Below are positions 33,914-43,569 of a stretch of 64,000 nt of DNA, piece after piece. The first letter of the stretch is position 1. Each line of letters begins with the position of its first letter. The stretch comes from an uncultured Treponema sp. GTDB taxonomy: Bacteria > Spirochaetota > Spirochaetia > Treponematales > Treponemataceae. A model generated the notes under the pieces. That model searched no databases. It saw only the letters and a list, made by a program, of their open reading frames with translations, and was not told the DNA's origin. A program made the translations under genes and the position numbers. The stretch spans positions 44,742 to 108,741 of the forward strand of contig CAJUBD010000013.1 in NCBI GenBank assembly GCA_910584475.1, written 5' to 3'.

Positions 33914-35602
33914 ATGGATTTCAAGCAAATCATTCAAATCGTTTTTGGAATGGCGGGAGGGCTTTCGCTTTTTATTTTTGGGATGAACTTGATGAGCGAG
34001 AGCCTTCAGAAAGTCGCGGGACAAAGGATGAGGGCGGTGCTTGGCGCGCTCACGAAAAATCCTGTGCTGGGAGTGCTTGCGGGCGCGCTCGTTACGGCGG
34101 TGCTCCAAAGTTCCAGCGCGACCACGGTGCTTATCATCGGTTTCATCAGCGCGGGTTTGATGAGCCTTCCGCAAGGAATATCCGTAATTTTTGGCGCGAA
34201 CATCGGAACGACGATTACCGCGCAAATAATCGCATTCAAAATCAGCGACTACATTTGGCCGATTCTTGCGGCGGGATTTTTGATTTCATTTCTTGCAAAG
34301 CGGGAAAAATTAAAGAACGCGGGACTTGCGATTTTTGCGTTTGGACTTTTGTTTGTTGGAATCGAAACGATGGGAGGGGTGACGAAGCCTCTCGCGAAGA
34401 GCGAGATGTTTATTTCACTGATGCAAAAAGTCAGAGACATTCCCGCGCTCGGAATTTTAGTTGGAACCGTGATGACGCTCGTAGTCCAGTCGAGCTCCGC
34501 GACGATTGCCGTTTTGCAAAACTTCGCATCACAGGCGAGCGCGGACGGCGTTTCAAGCGTCATATCCCTTTCTGGCGCGATTCCGATTTTGCTTGGCGAC
34601 AACATCGGCACAACGATAACGGCATTGCTTGCGAGCATAGGGCAGTCTCGGGACGCAAAACGCGCGGCGGTGGCTCACAGCGTTTTCAACGTTGCGGGCG
34701 CATTCTTGTTTGTATGGATAGTTCCGCTTTTCGCGCAGTTCATTCGCTTCATTTCTCCCAAAGGAATAGAAGTGCAAGTGATTGCGCGGCAAATTGCCAA
34801 CGCTCACATGGCGTTTAATGTTTTCAACACGATCTTGTGGCTTCCGCTCATTCCGCTGATGGTACGGATTGTCAATTTTATTGTACGTGGCGATGAAAAG
34901 GAAAAACAAATTGGCGCTAAACGTGCTGCTTTTTTGGACAAAAAACTTTTGGCGCAGCCAAGCGCTGCCATGATTTTGATTCAAAAGGAAATGAGGCGAA
35001 TGTTTCTTCTCACGGAAAAGTCAATCGCTTCATTGGAAAAAGTTTTTTCCGAACGCAAGACTTCCGCGCTTTCAAAGGTGCAGAAAAGAACGCAGACCGT
35101 GCGCGAGATTGACGGCGAAATCATTGACTACATTTCGTCCCTTTTTTCGGCGGGCGCAATGACAGAACTGCAATCTACGCAGACGGCGGCAATGCTTTGC
35201 GTTATGAACGACGCTGCAAGAATCAATTCGCAGTGCGAGGAAATAATTCCGATTGCAAAAAAATGTGTCGAGCGCGACATAAAATTTTCTGAAAGTGCTG
35301 TGAAGGAAATTCTTGACGGACTTGACAAGACAAAGAAAATTTTCCAACTGACTCAAGCTGCCTTGGTGAGCCGCGATGCTGAAATCGCACACAAGATTAT
35401 CAGCTCAAGCGAGAAGATTTGCTCTCTAGGACGCAATTCCACTAAAAACCACTTGAAACGAATCGGCAAAAAACTGTGTAAGCCCGAATTGACAGAGCCG
35501 TTCACAATTATAATTCAAGGCATAACGAGAATTGCTATTTTGTGCGCCAGCATTGCAGAAGAAATTTTGGACGCGAAGAATATCGAAAGCGTGGCTTTGT
35601 AA
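33914..35602 (+). CDS. Na+/phosphate cotransporter family protein with PhoU-like C-terminal domain
   Basis: 562 residues from ATG 33914 (GCGAGGTG Shine-Dalgarno; a GTG at 33908 lies inside it). The transporter part (1-315) has two inverted repeats each with the QSSSAT motif (Q65 and Q192), characteristic of the NptA/SLC34-like family. The C-terminal 210 residues are helical and PhoU-like (LTEKSIASLEKVFSERKTSALSKVQKRTQTV). Function: sodium-driven phosphate uptake or export at the inner membrane, gated by the PhoU-like part. A TTAACA direct repeat upstream suggests phosphate control. Confidence 0.88.
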   Translation: MDFKQIIQIVFGMAGGLSLFIFGMNLMSESLQKVAGQRMRAVLGALTKNPVLGVLAGALVTAVLQSSSATTVLIIGFISAGLMSLPQGISVIFGANIGTTITAQIIAFKISDYIWPILAAGFLISFLAKREKLKNAGLAIFAFGLLFVGIETMGGVTKPLAKSEMFISLMQKVRDIPALGILVGTVMTLVVQSSSATIAVLQNFASQASADGVSSVISLSGAIPILLGDNIGTTITALLASIGQSRDAKRAAVAHSVFNVAGAFLFVWIVPLFAQFIRFISPKGIEVQVIARQIANAHMAFNVFNTILWLPLIPLMVRIVNFIVRGDEKEKQIGAKRAAFLDKKLLAQPSAAMILIQKEMRRMFLLTEKSIASLEKVFSERKTSALSKVQKRTQTVREIDGEIIDYISSLFSAGAMTELQSTQTAAMLCVMNDAARINSQCEEIIPIAKKCVERDIKFSESAVKEILDGLDKTKKIFQLTQAALVSRDAEIAHKIISSSEKICSLGRNSTKNHLKRIGKKLCKPELTEPFTIIIQGITRIAILCASIAEEILDAKNIESVAL

Positions 35603-35625
35603 AGAAAACATACCTCGTTCCTTAA

Positions 35626-35769
35626 TTTTTGAATAGCGAAAAAGTTTCAAGTTTTTCGCTATTCAAAAACTGCGACTTCGTAATGAAATGAGAAGTCGCA
35701 ATAGATAAACGAGTTTTGGAACAAAACTCGAGTTAAAATTGTCGGCGACATTTCCGACGACAATTTTAA
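35626..35769. repeat. Hairpin mosaic repeat, inverted relative to the copy at 53.7 kb
   Basis: Four hairpins in a row: an 18-bp perfect stem (35626-35643 with 35652-35669), TGCGACTTC/GAAGTCGCA (35671-35700), CGAGTTTTG/CAAAACTCG (35710-35730), TTAAAATTGTCG/CGACAATTTTAA (35733-35769). The first three match, in reverse order and orientation, the block at 53663-53769. It could end transcription of the transporter gene from either side. Confidence 0.85.
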
Positions 35770-35811
35770 ACCTTCCATTTTTTTTAAAATGGGATGAGGC
35801 ATTTCCTTTCA

Positions 35812-36285
35812 TCACCTCTTCACTTTAAATTCTTGCACATTCGCTTCGCCCGCGAAATTCGCATAAATTTCTCCGCTTGGAAAATCCACCAACAAAATCC
35901 GCGCCTCTGCGTACGAACGGCGCGGAGAAAATTCGCTCCGCGAAAATTTAAACGCGCGGACTTCTTGAATCAACTTGAACGGAATCTCATTCATTACGAA
36001 AACGCGTACGATCGTTGTGGTTTTGTCTTTGGCGGAATTGCGAAATCCTGAAAGTGCGATTTGTGGAAGCGCGTCAATTTCCTTCCTTACAAATTCCTCA
36101 TCGCAGCCAAGCGAAACAATATAAACGACGCTGTTCAAAAACAAGGTACGGTTTTCGCTTGAAAAATTTTCATCCTGCACACTTTGCGCTACTAGGTCGT
36201 ATTTCTTTGCGAGATAAAAATCGCCGACCGAATAATTTTTTGAAAATTCCTGCGTCAAAAATTCTTTGTATTCTTCTTGCGTCAT
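35812..36285 (-). CDS. Small cytoplasmic protein of unknown function
   Basis: 157 residues, no signal peptide. Starts MTQEEYKEFLTQEFSKNYSVGD and contains FLNSVVYIVSLGCDEEFVRKE and a strand-rich C-terminal half (TTTIVRVFVMNEIPFKLIQEVRAFKF). No family recognised. ATG lies 6 nt after a consensus TATAAT on the minus strand, so a leaderless mRNA is likely. It stands alone between the transporter repeats and the end of the AddA-like gene. Confidence 0.6.
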   Translation of the reverse strand: MTQEEYKEFLTQEFSKNYSVGDFYLAKKYDLVAQSVQDENFSSENRTLFLNSVVYIVSLGCDEEFVRKEIDALPQIALSGFRNSAKDKTTTIVRVFVMNEIPFKLIQEVRAFKFSRSEFSPRRSYAEARILLVDFPSGEIYANFAGEANVQEFKVKR

Positions 36286-36291
36286 AGAAAA

Positions 36292-36297
36292 ATTATA
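36292..36297 (-). promoter_or_regulatory. -10 box of the small unknown gene (leaderless layout)
   Basis: Perfect TATAAT on the minus strand, then 6 nt (TTTTCT) and ATG 36285. No convincing -35 at 17 bp. Confidence 0.55.
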
Positions 36298-36409
36298 AAA
36301 TATTTTTCACAAAGATTCTACAGCGAGTTAAAATATCGCGTGTTCTTTAGCTTTGAATTTTCTGCTCCGCGGAAGAATAAAGTAGTTTGCTTCGCGATGA
36401 TTTTTCGTC

Positions 36410-39400
36410 TCACTGCAAAATTAATTTCTCAATCTCTTCATCCGTCAATTTTTCGAATGCAGCGCGCGATTTTTCCGTAATGTCGATGAATTCACCTGTC
36501 TCTGCGAAAAACAAAACGCAACTAATTTTAGTCACATCGCCTGCCGTGAACAAGTCTGCCGCAACTTTTTGGTAGCAGCCAATTTGGTTGTAATAAATTT
36601 TTTCGTTTGGCACAGAATCGGTCTTGTAGTCCAACACAGTGTAACTGCCGTCGGCATTTTCAAAAACTGCATCGATTGATCCTTTGAAAATATACGAATG
36701 AATTTTTGTCTTGAATTTATATTCGGCGAAAAATTCGCGCTTGTTTTTCAAAGCGTCAAGCGCAGTATTTTTTCCATTTGTTGGCTCAAGAAAAGTTTTC
36801 AAGATTTTACAAAATGTTTCAAGCAGGATTTTTTTGTTCGTTTCGGAAATCTTTTGCACGAGCGATTCATCGAAAAAATAATTTTGCGCGCTGATTTTTT
36901 CCGGAATAAATTCAAATGGATTTTTGCTCCACGCTTCCATAAAACTGTGAAACAAAGTTCCATATTCGTTTTTTTGCAGTGCGGAGGAATTTACAAAAGA
37001 ATTTATCTGCGGATAAGAAAAACTCGCTGGCATTTCTTGCGCGTCGTCCTTTTGCAAGGAGAGAGCAAAATTTTCGGGTCGCGTTTTTTCTTCCAACGCA
37101 CTCGGCGACGCGCGCAAATGTGGAATCTTTGGAGTTGTAATAATTTGAGTTACATCAAACGAATTGTAAAGCGAGTTTTGCTCGCCAAGAATTTTGTTGC
37201 GCTCTTCCACGCTCAAAGGACTTGAATTTGTTTGAGAATTAAATTGAGATTTTTCAGTCAAATCAATTTTTATAAATTCAAACGGCGCGTCGCTTTGATT
37301 GTCCTCATAGAAATCAAAAATATTCAAAAGCAAATTTTCTTTCGCCGCTTCGCTCAAGCCTTTTTCGCCTTTCGACCATTCGCCTACAATGTAAGCGTGA
37401 TTTATGGCGCGCGTCATCGCAACATAAACAAGACGCTTGAATTCTGCGGCGGATTTTTCTTTTTCGAGCGGCTGCGCTATATTTGCAAAATAATTTTTCT
37501 TAAGAGAATTGTAAATTACGACTGGCACGAAATTTTCTACGGCATAAATTTTTCCTTCAAAATTCCGCGGACTATTTTTTGAGGCCGCACACCCATAAAT
37601 GAAAACATAGGGAAATTCCAAACCTTTGCTTTTGTGGATTGTCATAATTTTCACTGCATCTTTTTTTTCGATTTGGTAATCCACTTCTTTCGCGTCAAGC
37701 TCAGAATTTTCGCCGCGAGAATTTTCTTGCAAAACATTCAACTGGTCGATGAACCACGCGACATCTTTATTCTGTGCATCGGCGGCGCGAGCAAGTTCAA
37801 AAAGCAAATCGTATTGTTCTTCCATAAAATTTTCGGTTTGCTTCCAAGTGCGCATGGAATCTCCGTCTTTATATTCAGTAGTTTTTGTCCAAAGCGGCAC
37901 GTAGCGGTAACCGCATTCGTACCAAAGTTTTGTGATGCCGTGCGCGATTGGCTCGCGAAGAATTTCATCTTGAATTTCCTTAAAGAATTTTTTTGCGCGC
38001 AAATATTTTTCAAAATCTTTTTCGGAAATGTTTTCCGCGATTTCTTTTTCTAAAGTTTCGTCAAACGCTTTTTTTGTCTCTGCGTTCGTTTCATCCAAAT
38101 CAGAATTTTTTGTCAGCGCGAGAATTGTTTGCGCAATTGGCAAATCCATTCCGCAGAACGGCGAACACAAAAACGCGCAGTAACATTTTCTGTCGCTCGG
38201 ATAAACGCAAAGTCGCAGCGCGGCATAAATATCGTTGATGGGTGCTTCGGCGAAAATGTTCGCCTGTTGATCCATTGAAAACGGAATGTTCAGCAAAGAA
38301 AAAATTCGCGCGAACTCGGCGTAGTCCGTTCGGCTTTTTGCAAGAATCGCAAAATCTTTAAACGGAATTTTTTGCTCGCCTGAATGCAATTCCAAAATTT
38401 TTTTTGCGACGAAGTAAATGCGCGACTCTTTCGCAGAAAGATACGATTTTTGTTCATCACGTTTTTTTTCGCTTGTGTTCAGCATGCAAACATGAATTCT
38501 GTGGAGCGATTTGTCCGAATCTTTAGGCGGATTTTTTTCGGAAAAATCTTTTTTCGCGGAAGGAAATCTTGCCGCGGCATTTTCATCATAAGTCGCTTCG
38601 AAACTTTTTTGCGTGGAATTCGTTTGAGAAAACACGGAATAATCTTTGCATTTTTCTGATTGACCGATTGCGCCGAAAAATTTGTTGAATTCGTCAAGCA
38701 AGATTTCATCGCTTCGATAATTGTTCGACATGTGCAAAATTTTCCCGCCGATTTTGCTTTGCAGTTCATTGAAAACTGTGACATCCGCTCCGCGAAATTT
38801 GTAAATCGACTGCTTTTCATCGCCCACAAAAAAAAGCCGGTTTTTCATTATCGCGCCAGTAATTTTCAAAATGTCTTTTTGTTCGTTTGAAAAAAGTTTT
38901 TCACCGTTTTCATTTTCGCGCGAAATCAGCAAAAGCAAATCGCGGTTTGCTCCGTTGTTGTCTTGAAATTCGTCAATCATGATTTTTGTAAAATTGTCGC
39001 GCTGATCCTTTCGGATTTGACCTTGATCGTACAAAATGCGCAACGCCAATTTTGCCGAATCCACAAAAGTGAGCGAGCCACTTTGTCGTTTGTACGAATT
39101 CACTTCTTCTACAAAATCATCAAGCAACGAATAAAGTTCGCGCAGATTTTCATAGTTATAAATAAAATCAATCGCATTGAGCAAGTCGTTTGCAATTCCA
39201 TTTTCGCCAAAAAGTTTTTCGTGGCATTCAATAACTTGAGCAGCGGTTTTCGATTTTCCGGGCTTCACATCAAGTTCGCCAAGCAAATCCACGAAACGCC
39301 GAACATCGTCGTTTGCCGCCCAAGCAATCGCTTTTTCTTCTTCCGAAATTATGCTTGGAATTTTTTGCGATTCTATTTCCTCGAGGACTTCGCCAAAATT

Positions 39401-40174
39401 TTTCCAATTTTCCATTGCGTTCCGCAATTTTTTTATTTCTGCCGAATTTGATTTTGTTTCGTCCAACGAAATTTGCAAATCAGAAACGGCTGCAAAAACT
39501 TGCGTGATTTTAGAATCGCCTTCCGAAAAAAAATCTGAAATTTCTCGCGCTTGTTTTTTTAGGCTTTCTTTGAAAACGCCGCATTTTTGCAAAAGCGAAT
39601 CGGCAAGCGAAGTGTGCTTTTCTGCGGCTTCGCAAAAATATTTTGTCGCGTCTTGAAATTTTCCCGCCTCGCTTATCCATTGAATTGATTTTGCTTCGCG
39701 ATTTTTCATTATAAAAGAAAATGCGAGTTCGCTTATCACGCTTGAAGTATCGGCCGCTCCCACGGAAAAATCGGGGCGGATTCCATAAAGGTTTGCCGCT
39801 TGCTTTACGATTTCCATGCTGAACGAATCGAGCGTTTGAATGTGTGCTTTGGAAAAATTTTCTACGGCATTTTGCGCTCGATTTTTTTCCTCACATTCAG
39901 GCAGTTCTTCCGCGAATTTTTTTAGCGTGAGATAAATGCGTCGGTACATTTCAGCGGCGGCCTTTTCCGTAAAAGTCAAAGTGAGAATTTTTTCCACGGA
40001 ATTTCTCGAATCGGACATCACGAGGTAGGCAAAGCGAGTGGCGAGCGTTTGAGTTTTTCCGCTTCCTGCGCCCGCCGCTACAATTGTATTTTCTTGCGAA
40101 GTGGCAACTTTCATTTGGTCGCTGTCGGGCGTTTTTGAAAGGTATGGTTTTGCGAGTAATTTTTCCGCTTTCAT
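36410..40174 (-). CDS. AddA/RecB-like UvrD-type helicase-nuclease
   Basis: 1254 residues. SF1A helicase motifs: VAAGAGSGKTQTLATRFAYLV (Walker A, about 33-40), LTLTFTEKAAAEM (Ia), IMIDEFQDNN (II), FFVGDEKQSIYKFRGAD (III), VKIMTIHKSKGLEFPYVFIYG (V), and RLVYVAMTRA (VI). The C-terminal 130 residues are a PD-(D/E)xK nuclease (GSIDAVFE ... YTVLDYKT). It should resect double-strand breaks together with the AddB-like protein encoded just upstream. ATG 40174 (after GGAGG) overlaps the upstream stop by 1 bp, so the two subunits are translationally coupled. Chi-recognition is not evident from the sequence. Confidence 0.85.
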   Translation of the reverse strand: MKAEKLLAKPYLSKTPDSDQMKVATSQENTIVAAGAGSGKTQTLATRFAYLVMSDSRNSVEKILTLTFTEKAAAEMYRRIYLTLKKFAEELPECEEKNRAQNAVENFSKAHIQTLDSFSMEIVKQAANLYGIRPDFSVGAADTSSVISELAFSFIMKNREAKSIQWISEAGKFQDATKYFCEAAEKHTSLADSLLQKCGVFKESLKKQAREISDFFSEGDSKITQVFAAVSDLQISLDETKSNSAEIKKLRNAMENWKNFGEVLEEIESQKIPSIISEEEKAIAWAANDDVRRFVDLLGELDVKPGKSKTAAQVIECHEKLFGENGIANDLLNAIDFIYNYENLRELYSLLDDFVEEVNSYKRQSGSLTFVDSAKLALRILYDQGQIRKDQRDNFTKIMIDEFQDNNGANRDLLLLISRENENGEKLFSNEQKDILKITGAIMKNRLFFVGDEKQSIYKFRGADVTVFNELQSKIGGKILHMSNNYRSDEILLDEFNKFFGAIGQSEKCKDYSVFSQTNSTQKSFEATYDENAAARFPSAKKDFSEKNPPKDSDKSLHRIHVCMLNTSEKKRDEQKSYLSAKESRIYFVAKKILELHSGEQKIPFKDFAILAKSRTDYAEFARIFSLLNIPFSMDQQANIFAEAPINDIYAALRLCVYPSDRKCYCAFLCSPFCGMDLPIAQTILALTKNSDLDETNAETKKAFDETLEKEIAENISEKDFEKYLRAKKFFKEIQDEILREPIAHGITKLWYECGYRYVPLWTKTTEYKDGDSMRTWKQTENFMEEQYDLLFELARAADAQNKDVAWFIDQLNVLQENSRGENSELDAKEVDYQIEKKDAVKIMTIHKSKGLEFPYVFIYGCAASKNSPRNFEGKIYAVENFVPVVIYNSLKKNYFANIAQPLEKEKSAAEFKRLVYVAMTRAINHAYIVGEWSKGEKGLSEAAKENLLLNIFDFYEDNQSDAPFEFIKIDLTEKSQFNSQTNSSPLSVEERNKILGEQNSLYNSFDVTQIITTPKIPHLRASPSALEEKTRPENFALSLQKDDAQEMPASFSYPQINSFVNSSALQKNEYGTLFHSFMEAWSKNPFEFIPEKISAQNYFFDESLVQKISETNKKILLETFCKILKTFLEPTNGKNTALDALKNKREFFAEYKFKTKIHSYIFKGSIDAVFENADGSYTVLDYKTDSVPNEKIYYNQIGCYQKVAADLFTAGDVTKISCVLFFAETGEFIDITEKSRAAFEKLTDEEIEKLILQ

Positions 40175-43100
40175 CAATTTTCCTCCGTGTCAGATTTTGA
40201 AATTATCGTAAGCCCCGCCGCGTTGTAGATTGTGCGACAAATCATTCTGTAGTCGCATGCATATCCCCCCGCTTTGCCCGCACAGTTTTCGAACGCTACA
40301 TTTTGCATAGAATATTCGGCGGCTTTTACAGCTTCGCACATTTTCCTGACATATTCGTCAAAAAGCGGAATCGTGAAATTTATAAAATCTTCTCGCGTCG
40401 CATGTTTTGTCGTGGCGCGACCTTCTTTGATTATTACTTCTTGACCTTCTTCTGCAAAAGAATTTATTTTTATCGGAACAAATCGCGCGAGCGAAATTTC
40501 GTCTTTTGAATTCGCTTCCCAAAGCTTAAAATACATCGGCATTTGAAAATCTCCGAGCGAATCTTCCGCTTGCGGATAGGCTTTCAAAGTGAGATTGCTA
40601 TTTGGAATCGCGCCGCTCGTGTTTTTAAAATCCACAATCGCAAAATCCTCTCCGCTTGAAAAAACGCAGTCGATTTTTCCTTCGAGAATTATATTTTCAT
40701 TTTGCGGAAATTGCGTTTGCAATTTTTCTTCCACACTTTGAATTCGCCATCCACCGTAAAGTTTTTTTTTGCAGAACCAGCGCAAAAAATTTATTATCGT
40801 TTCCACGAAAATTTCCATTTGCGAAAAAAGGATTTCTTGTGCCAAAGAACTTTGTGTGAACGAACGCGATTGCGCGAACGGAAGGATTTTTTTGCCTTTA
40901 TTTTCCGATGAAATTTCTTCTGCGCCGTCACGCACAATTCTCCGAATTTGTTCGCGGATTTTTTCTTCGTCAAAAAGATGCTTTGTCTTTTCATCCGTGA
41001 ACGGAAGTTGCGTTGTTTGTCTTAGATACAGTTCCAAAATTTTGTGGTTGATCGAACCAGCATCGTAGCGTTCAAAAATGTCCGTGTCGAGCGTGTCCTC
41101 TTTAAGAGCCAATATATTTTTGAAAATCCATTTTCGCGGACATGGGAAAAAATTCTTCATCGCGCTTTGCGAAATGAAAATTTTTCCAACTTCGCTTTTC
41201 GACAAATGTTCCAAGATTTTTTTCTGCATGAATTCTGAAACGCCATCAACGTTCGCATCGCCGTCGAACCCATTCGCGGCAAAATAAAAATCAAATCCGT
41301 TTTTTATTTTCGCAGAAATTTTTTGCGGAAAATTTTTGGGCAAGTCACGCCCATCGAAATCTCGCGATTTGCTCTTCAAGAATTCTTTTTCTTGTTTAAA
41401 ATAATCTTCGCCGTCCAAATCTTCGTCAAAGTCGCGCGGCTTCTCTTGAGTAGTGAGCGTGGCGTAAGGAATCGCGAAGCCGTCCAAAGTTTCTTCGGCG
41501 ACACTGAAAACGCAGTCGCCAGTCTTGTTGTAGGCGACAATGTAACTTTGGCTTTCGTCGTTTTGCGAATTTTTTTCATCAAGCAAAATGCGCCGTTTTT
41601 GTGGCGGCAAAAAATTCAAAAGAGGATTTTCCACCGTGATTGCGTTTTGGCTCGCGTTCAAAACAAATTGCTTCGGAATCGCCGCCATCGCGCTCAGTTT
41701 GTACGGAAAAATTGAAACCCCCTCCTTTTCCGTTTGCTCAGTGTATTGAGTTGTTTCAATTTCATTCAGAAAAAATTCAAAGTGCGAAATCTCTTTTCCA
41801 CAAAGATCTGGAAATTCTTTTTCCAGCGAGATAAGCTCATCGAGTTTTTTTATGCAGCGCGATAGAATATTGTTGGTACTTTGCGGCATTTGTTTTTTTT
41901 CGATGAAAAATTTCGCTTCGAAACCTTCCGAGCCAATCCAATTATTTTTTATCGCCGAAAAAGATTTTGCATTGCAAATTGCGTTCACAGAATTTTTTAA
42001 CTGCTTGTAAAATTTTTGCGCTTCAAAATAAATTTCGTTTTGAAACATTTTCGCTTCGGGCAAATCTTTTGTCCATGGATCGACAAGGCTTCCGCTTGAA
42101 TCCGTATATTGGCAAAAACATTTCAGTTCCGAGCCAAGTCGAACCAACGCTTGCAGGCTGTCCGGATTTTTCCAAGGAATGTTGTGGTCAAGCGCGAACG
42201 AGCGCACTTGTGAAAATGCAAATGTGCTCGCAAAACAATTTTGCATTTTTCGAAAAACCAAGCCCGCGCCGGTTTTTCCAAGCATAGTTCCGGCACGCGT
42301 GACAAAAGGAATGTCGTACAAACACAGCTCGCGCTCAACATATGGAAGATAATCTTCGATTTTCGGAACGCTTATGGCGATGCAATTCCACGGAATTCCT
42401 GCGGCATTTTCACGCAAGATTTTCAGCGCGGTCATTCGCAATTCGGCGCGCATCGAGGTATAGTAACTTGCGTGAATTTCTTTGCCAGATTTTTCCGCCG
42501 CATTTTTCAAACGAATCAAATTCAACTTTCCTTTTTTTTCTTCGGCTTCCAAAATTTCGCGATATTCAATATAGTCGTCCAAAAGTTCAGGATAAAAAAT
42601 TATATAGCGATTTTTGTCTAGCGGATTGAATTCAAGACGCTGCCAAGTCGGTTCGAAAAGTTTTTCTTCTCTCAAGAATTCAGCGTAATTTTCATAGAGT
42701 TTCAGGTAGTCGCGATTCTCGGGATTGTCATGCGCAACCGACAATTCTTCTTTTCCATCAGATTTTTTTTCTATGAATTTTTTCTGCGACATCAACTTGT
42801 GCCAGGAACCGAGCGAAGGCAAAATTTGCGAAAGCCAATCCGTAAAGGCGAGCGCGTTTTCCGCGTACTGTGGATTGATGAGCCGTTCAAAAAATGGCAG
42901 AAATTCGCCGCGTGATTTTCGCGCGTTGATTTTTTCTTCTTTTATTTTTGCGAGAATGTTTCGCGCGAAAAGTTTTCGCAAAAGTCCCGGAATCGAACGC
43001 GCGCCTTTTTCCTGGACGCTTGCCGCCATGCCTTTGAATTTATCCCACGCGATAAAACGACCGAGAGACAAAGTTTCAGGCCAGCCATCCGCGCCTTCCA

Positions 43101-43233
43101 TCCGCACGATGAAATCCGTCCAAGTGTCTACGGCAATGCTCGTATTGAAAACGAAAACCGCATTTTTATCCGCGATGTTCTCTTTTAAAATTCTCGCGAT
43201 TTGCGTTTGCAAAAGTTTTTGGTACGCTTCCAT
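40174..43233 (-). CDS. AddB-like PD-(D/E)xK nuclease subunit of the recombination helicase-nuclease
   Basis: 1019 residues. The N-terminal 600 residues look like an inactive helicase scaffold without a clear Walker A. The C-terminal third is a RecB-type nuclease: ISQSAMKNFFPCPRKWIFKN, then GKIDCVFSSGEDFAIVDFKNTSG. Cys in the PCPRKW segment and the later C-x(5)-C-like cluster (GYACDYRMICR) could form the iron-sulphur staple typical of AddB. Works with the adjacent AddA-like protein in end resection. Start ATG 43233 has TATAAT 9 nt upstream and no Shine-Dalgarno. Confidence 0.75.
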   Translation of the reverse strand: MEAYQKLLQTQIARILKENIADKNAVFVFNTSIAVDTWTDFIVRMEGADGWPETLSLGRFIAWDKFKGMAASVQEKGARSIPGLLRKLFARNILAKIKEEKINARKSRGEFLPFFERLINPQYAENALAFTDWLSQILPSLGSWHKLMSQKKFIEKKSDGKEELSVAHDNPENRDYLKLYENYAEFLREEKLFEPTWQRLEFNPLDKNRYIIFYPELLDDYIEYREILEAEEKKGKLNLIRLKNAAEKSGKEIHASYYTSMRAELRMTALKILRENAAGIPWNCIAISVPKIEDYLPYVERELCLYDIPFVTRAGTMLGKTGAGLVFRKMQNCFASTFAFSQVRSFALDHNIPWKNPDSLQALVRLGSELKCFCQYTDSSGSLVDPWTKDLPEAKMFQNEIYFEAQKFYKQLKNSVNAICNAKSFSAIKNNWIGSEGFEAKFFIEKKQMPQSTNNILSRCIKKLDELISLEKEFPDLCGKEISHFEFFLNEIETTQYTEQTEKEGVSIFPYKLSAMAAIPKQFVLNASQNAITVENPLLNFLPPQKRRILLDEKNSQNDESQSYIVAYNKTGDCVFSVAEETLDGFAIPYATLTTQEKPRDFDEDLDGEDYFKQEKEFLKSKSRDFDGRDLPKNFPQKISAKIKNGFDFYFAANGFDGDANVDGVSEFMQKKILEHLSKSEVGKIFISQSAMKNFFPCPRKWIFKNILALKEDTLDTDIFERYDAGSINHKILELYLRQTTQLPFTDEKTKHLFDEEKIREQIRRIVRDGAEEISSENKGKKILPFAQSRSFTQSSLAQEILFSQMEIFVETIINFLRWFCKKKLYGGWRIQSVEEKLQTQFPQNENIILEGKIDCVFSSGEDFAIVDFKNTSGAIPNSNLTLKAYPQAEDSLGDFQMPMYFKLWEANSKDEISLARFVPIKINSFAEEGQEVIIKEGRATTKHATREDFINFTIPLFDEYVRKMCEAVKAAEYSMQNVAFENCAGKAGGYACDYRMICRTIYNAAGLTIISKSDTEEN

Positions 43234-43241
43234 AAAATTAA

Positions 43242-43247
43242 ATTATA
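43242..43247 (-). promoter_or_regulatory. -10 box of the AddB/AddA operon
   Basis: Perfect TATAAT on the minus strand, 8 nt before ATG 43233; the expected leader is 0-2 nt. A weak TTTCCA -35 lies 16 bp upstream. Confidence 0.5.
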
Positions 43248-43255
43248 ACATATAG

Positions 43256-43498
43256 AAAAAAAATGGAAAAGAGAAAGCGTTAAAAAATGCCGCGTCATTT
43301 TAGAGGTATTTAAAGTTGGTGCAAAATACTGTCGCCAACTTTAGCTTTTAGTTCTGTCACAAAAGTCGCTTATCCGCCACGCGTCGAAATAAGTTAGCAT
43401 CGTGGGCTAAATCAAACTTTCCATAATCTGCTCGCGCAACGGGCCGTCAGGCTAAGTTTCTGGCGAGACTTGATTTTTTAAGGAACATTCCGTCTCAC
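43256..43498. other. Gene-free interval with one hairpin repeat unit
   Basis: Contains TAAAGTTGG/CCAACTTTA (43311-43319 with 43335-43343), a unit similar in style to the dispersed TTTAAA-armed hairpins, then AT/GC-mixed sequence ending TTTTTTAAGGAAC, the same junction sequence that borders the repeat modules at 53-55 kb. No gene seen. Confidence 0.5.
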
Positions 43499-43527
43499 TT
43501 GCACAATTTTATTTTTTTATGTATGAT
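43499..43527 (+). promoter_or_regulatory. Promoter of the GH3 gene
   Basis: -35 TTGCAC (43499-43504), 17-bp spacer, -10 TATGAT (43522-43527). The -10 lies over an upstream in-frame ATG (43519), so the true start must be further down (ATG 43570). Confidence 0.7.
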
Positions 43528-43569
43528 GAAGCCGTTTTATCAATTTCAAATACATTTTTTGGAGAAACT

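Noticed and set aside
43519..43569. Earlier in-frame ATG of the GH3 gene
   Set aside because: It overlaps the -10 box and lacks a Shine-Dalgarno, whereas ATG 43570 has GGAG at proper spacing.
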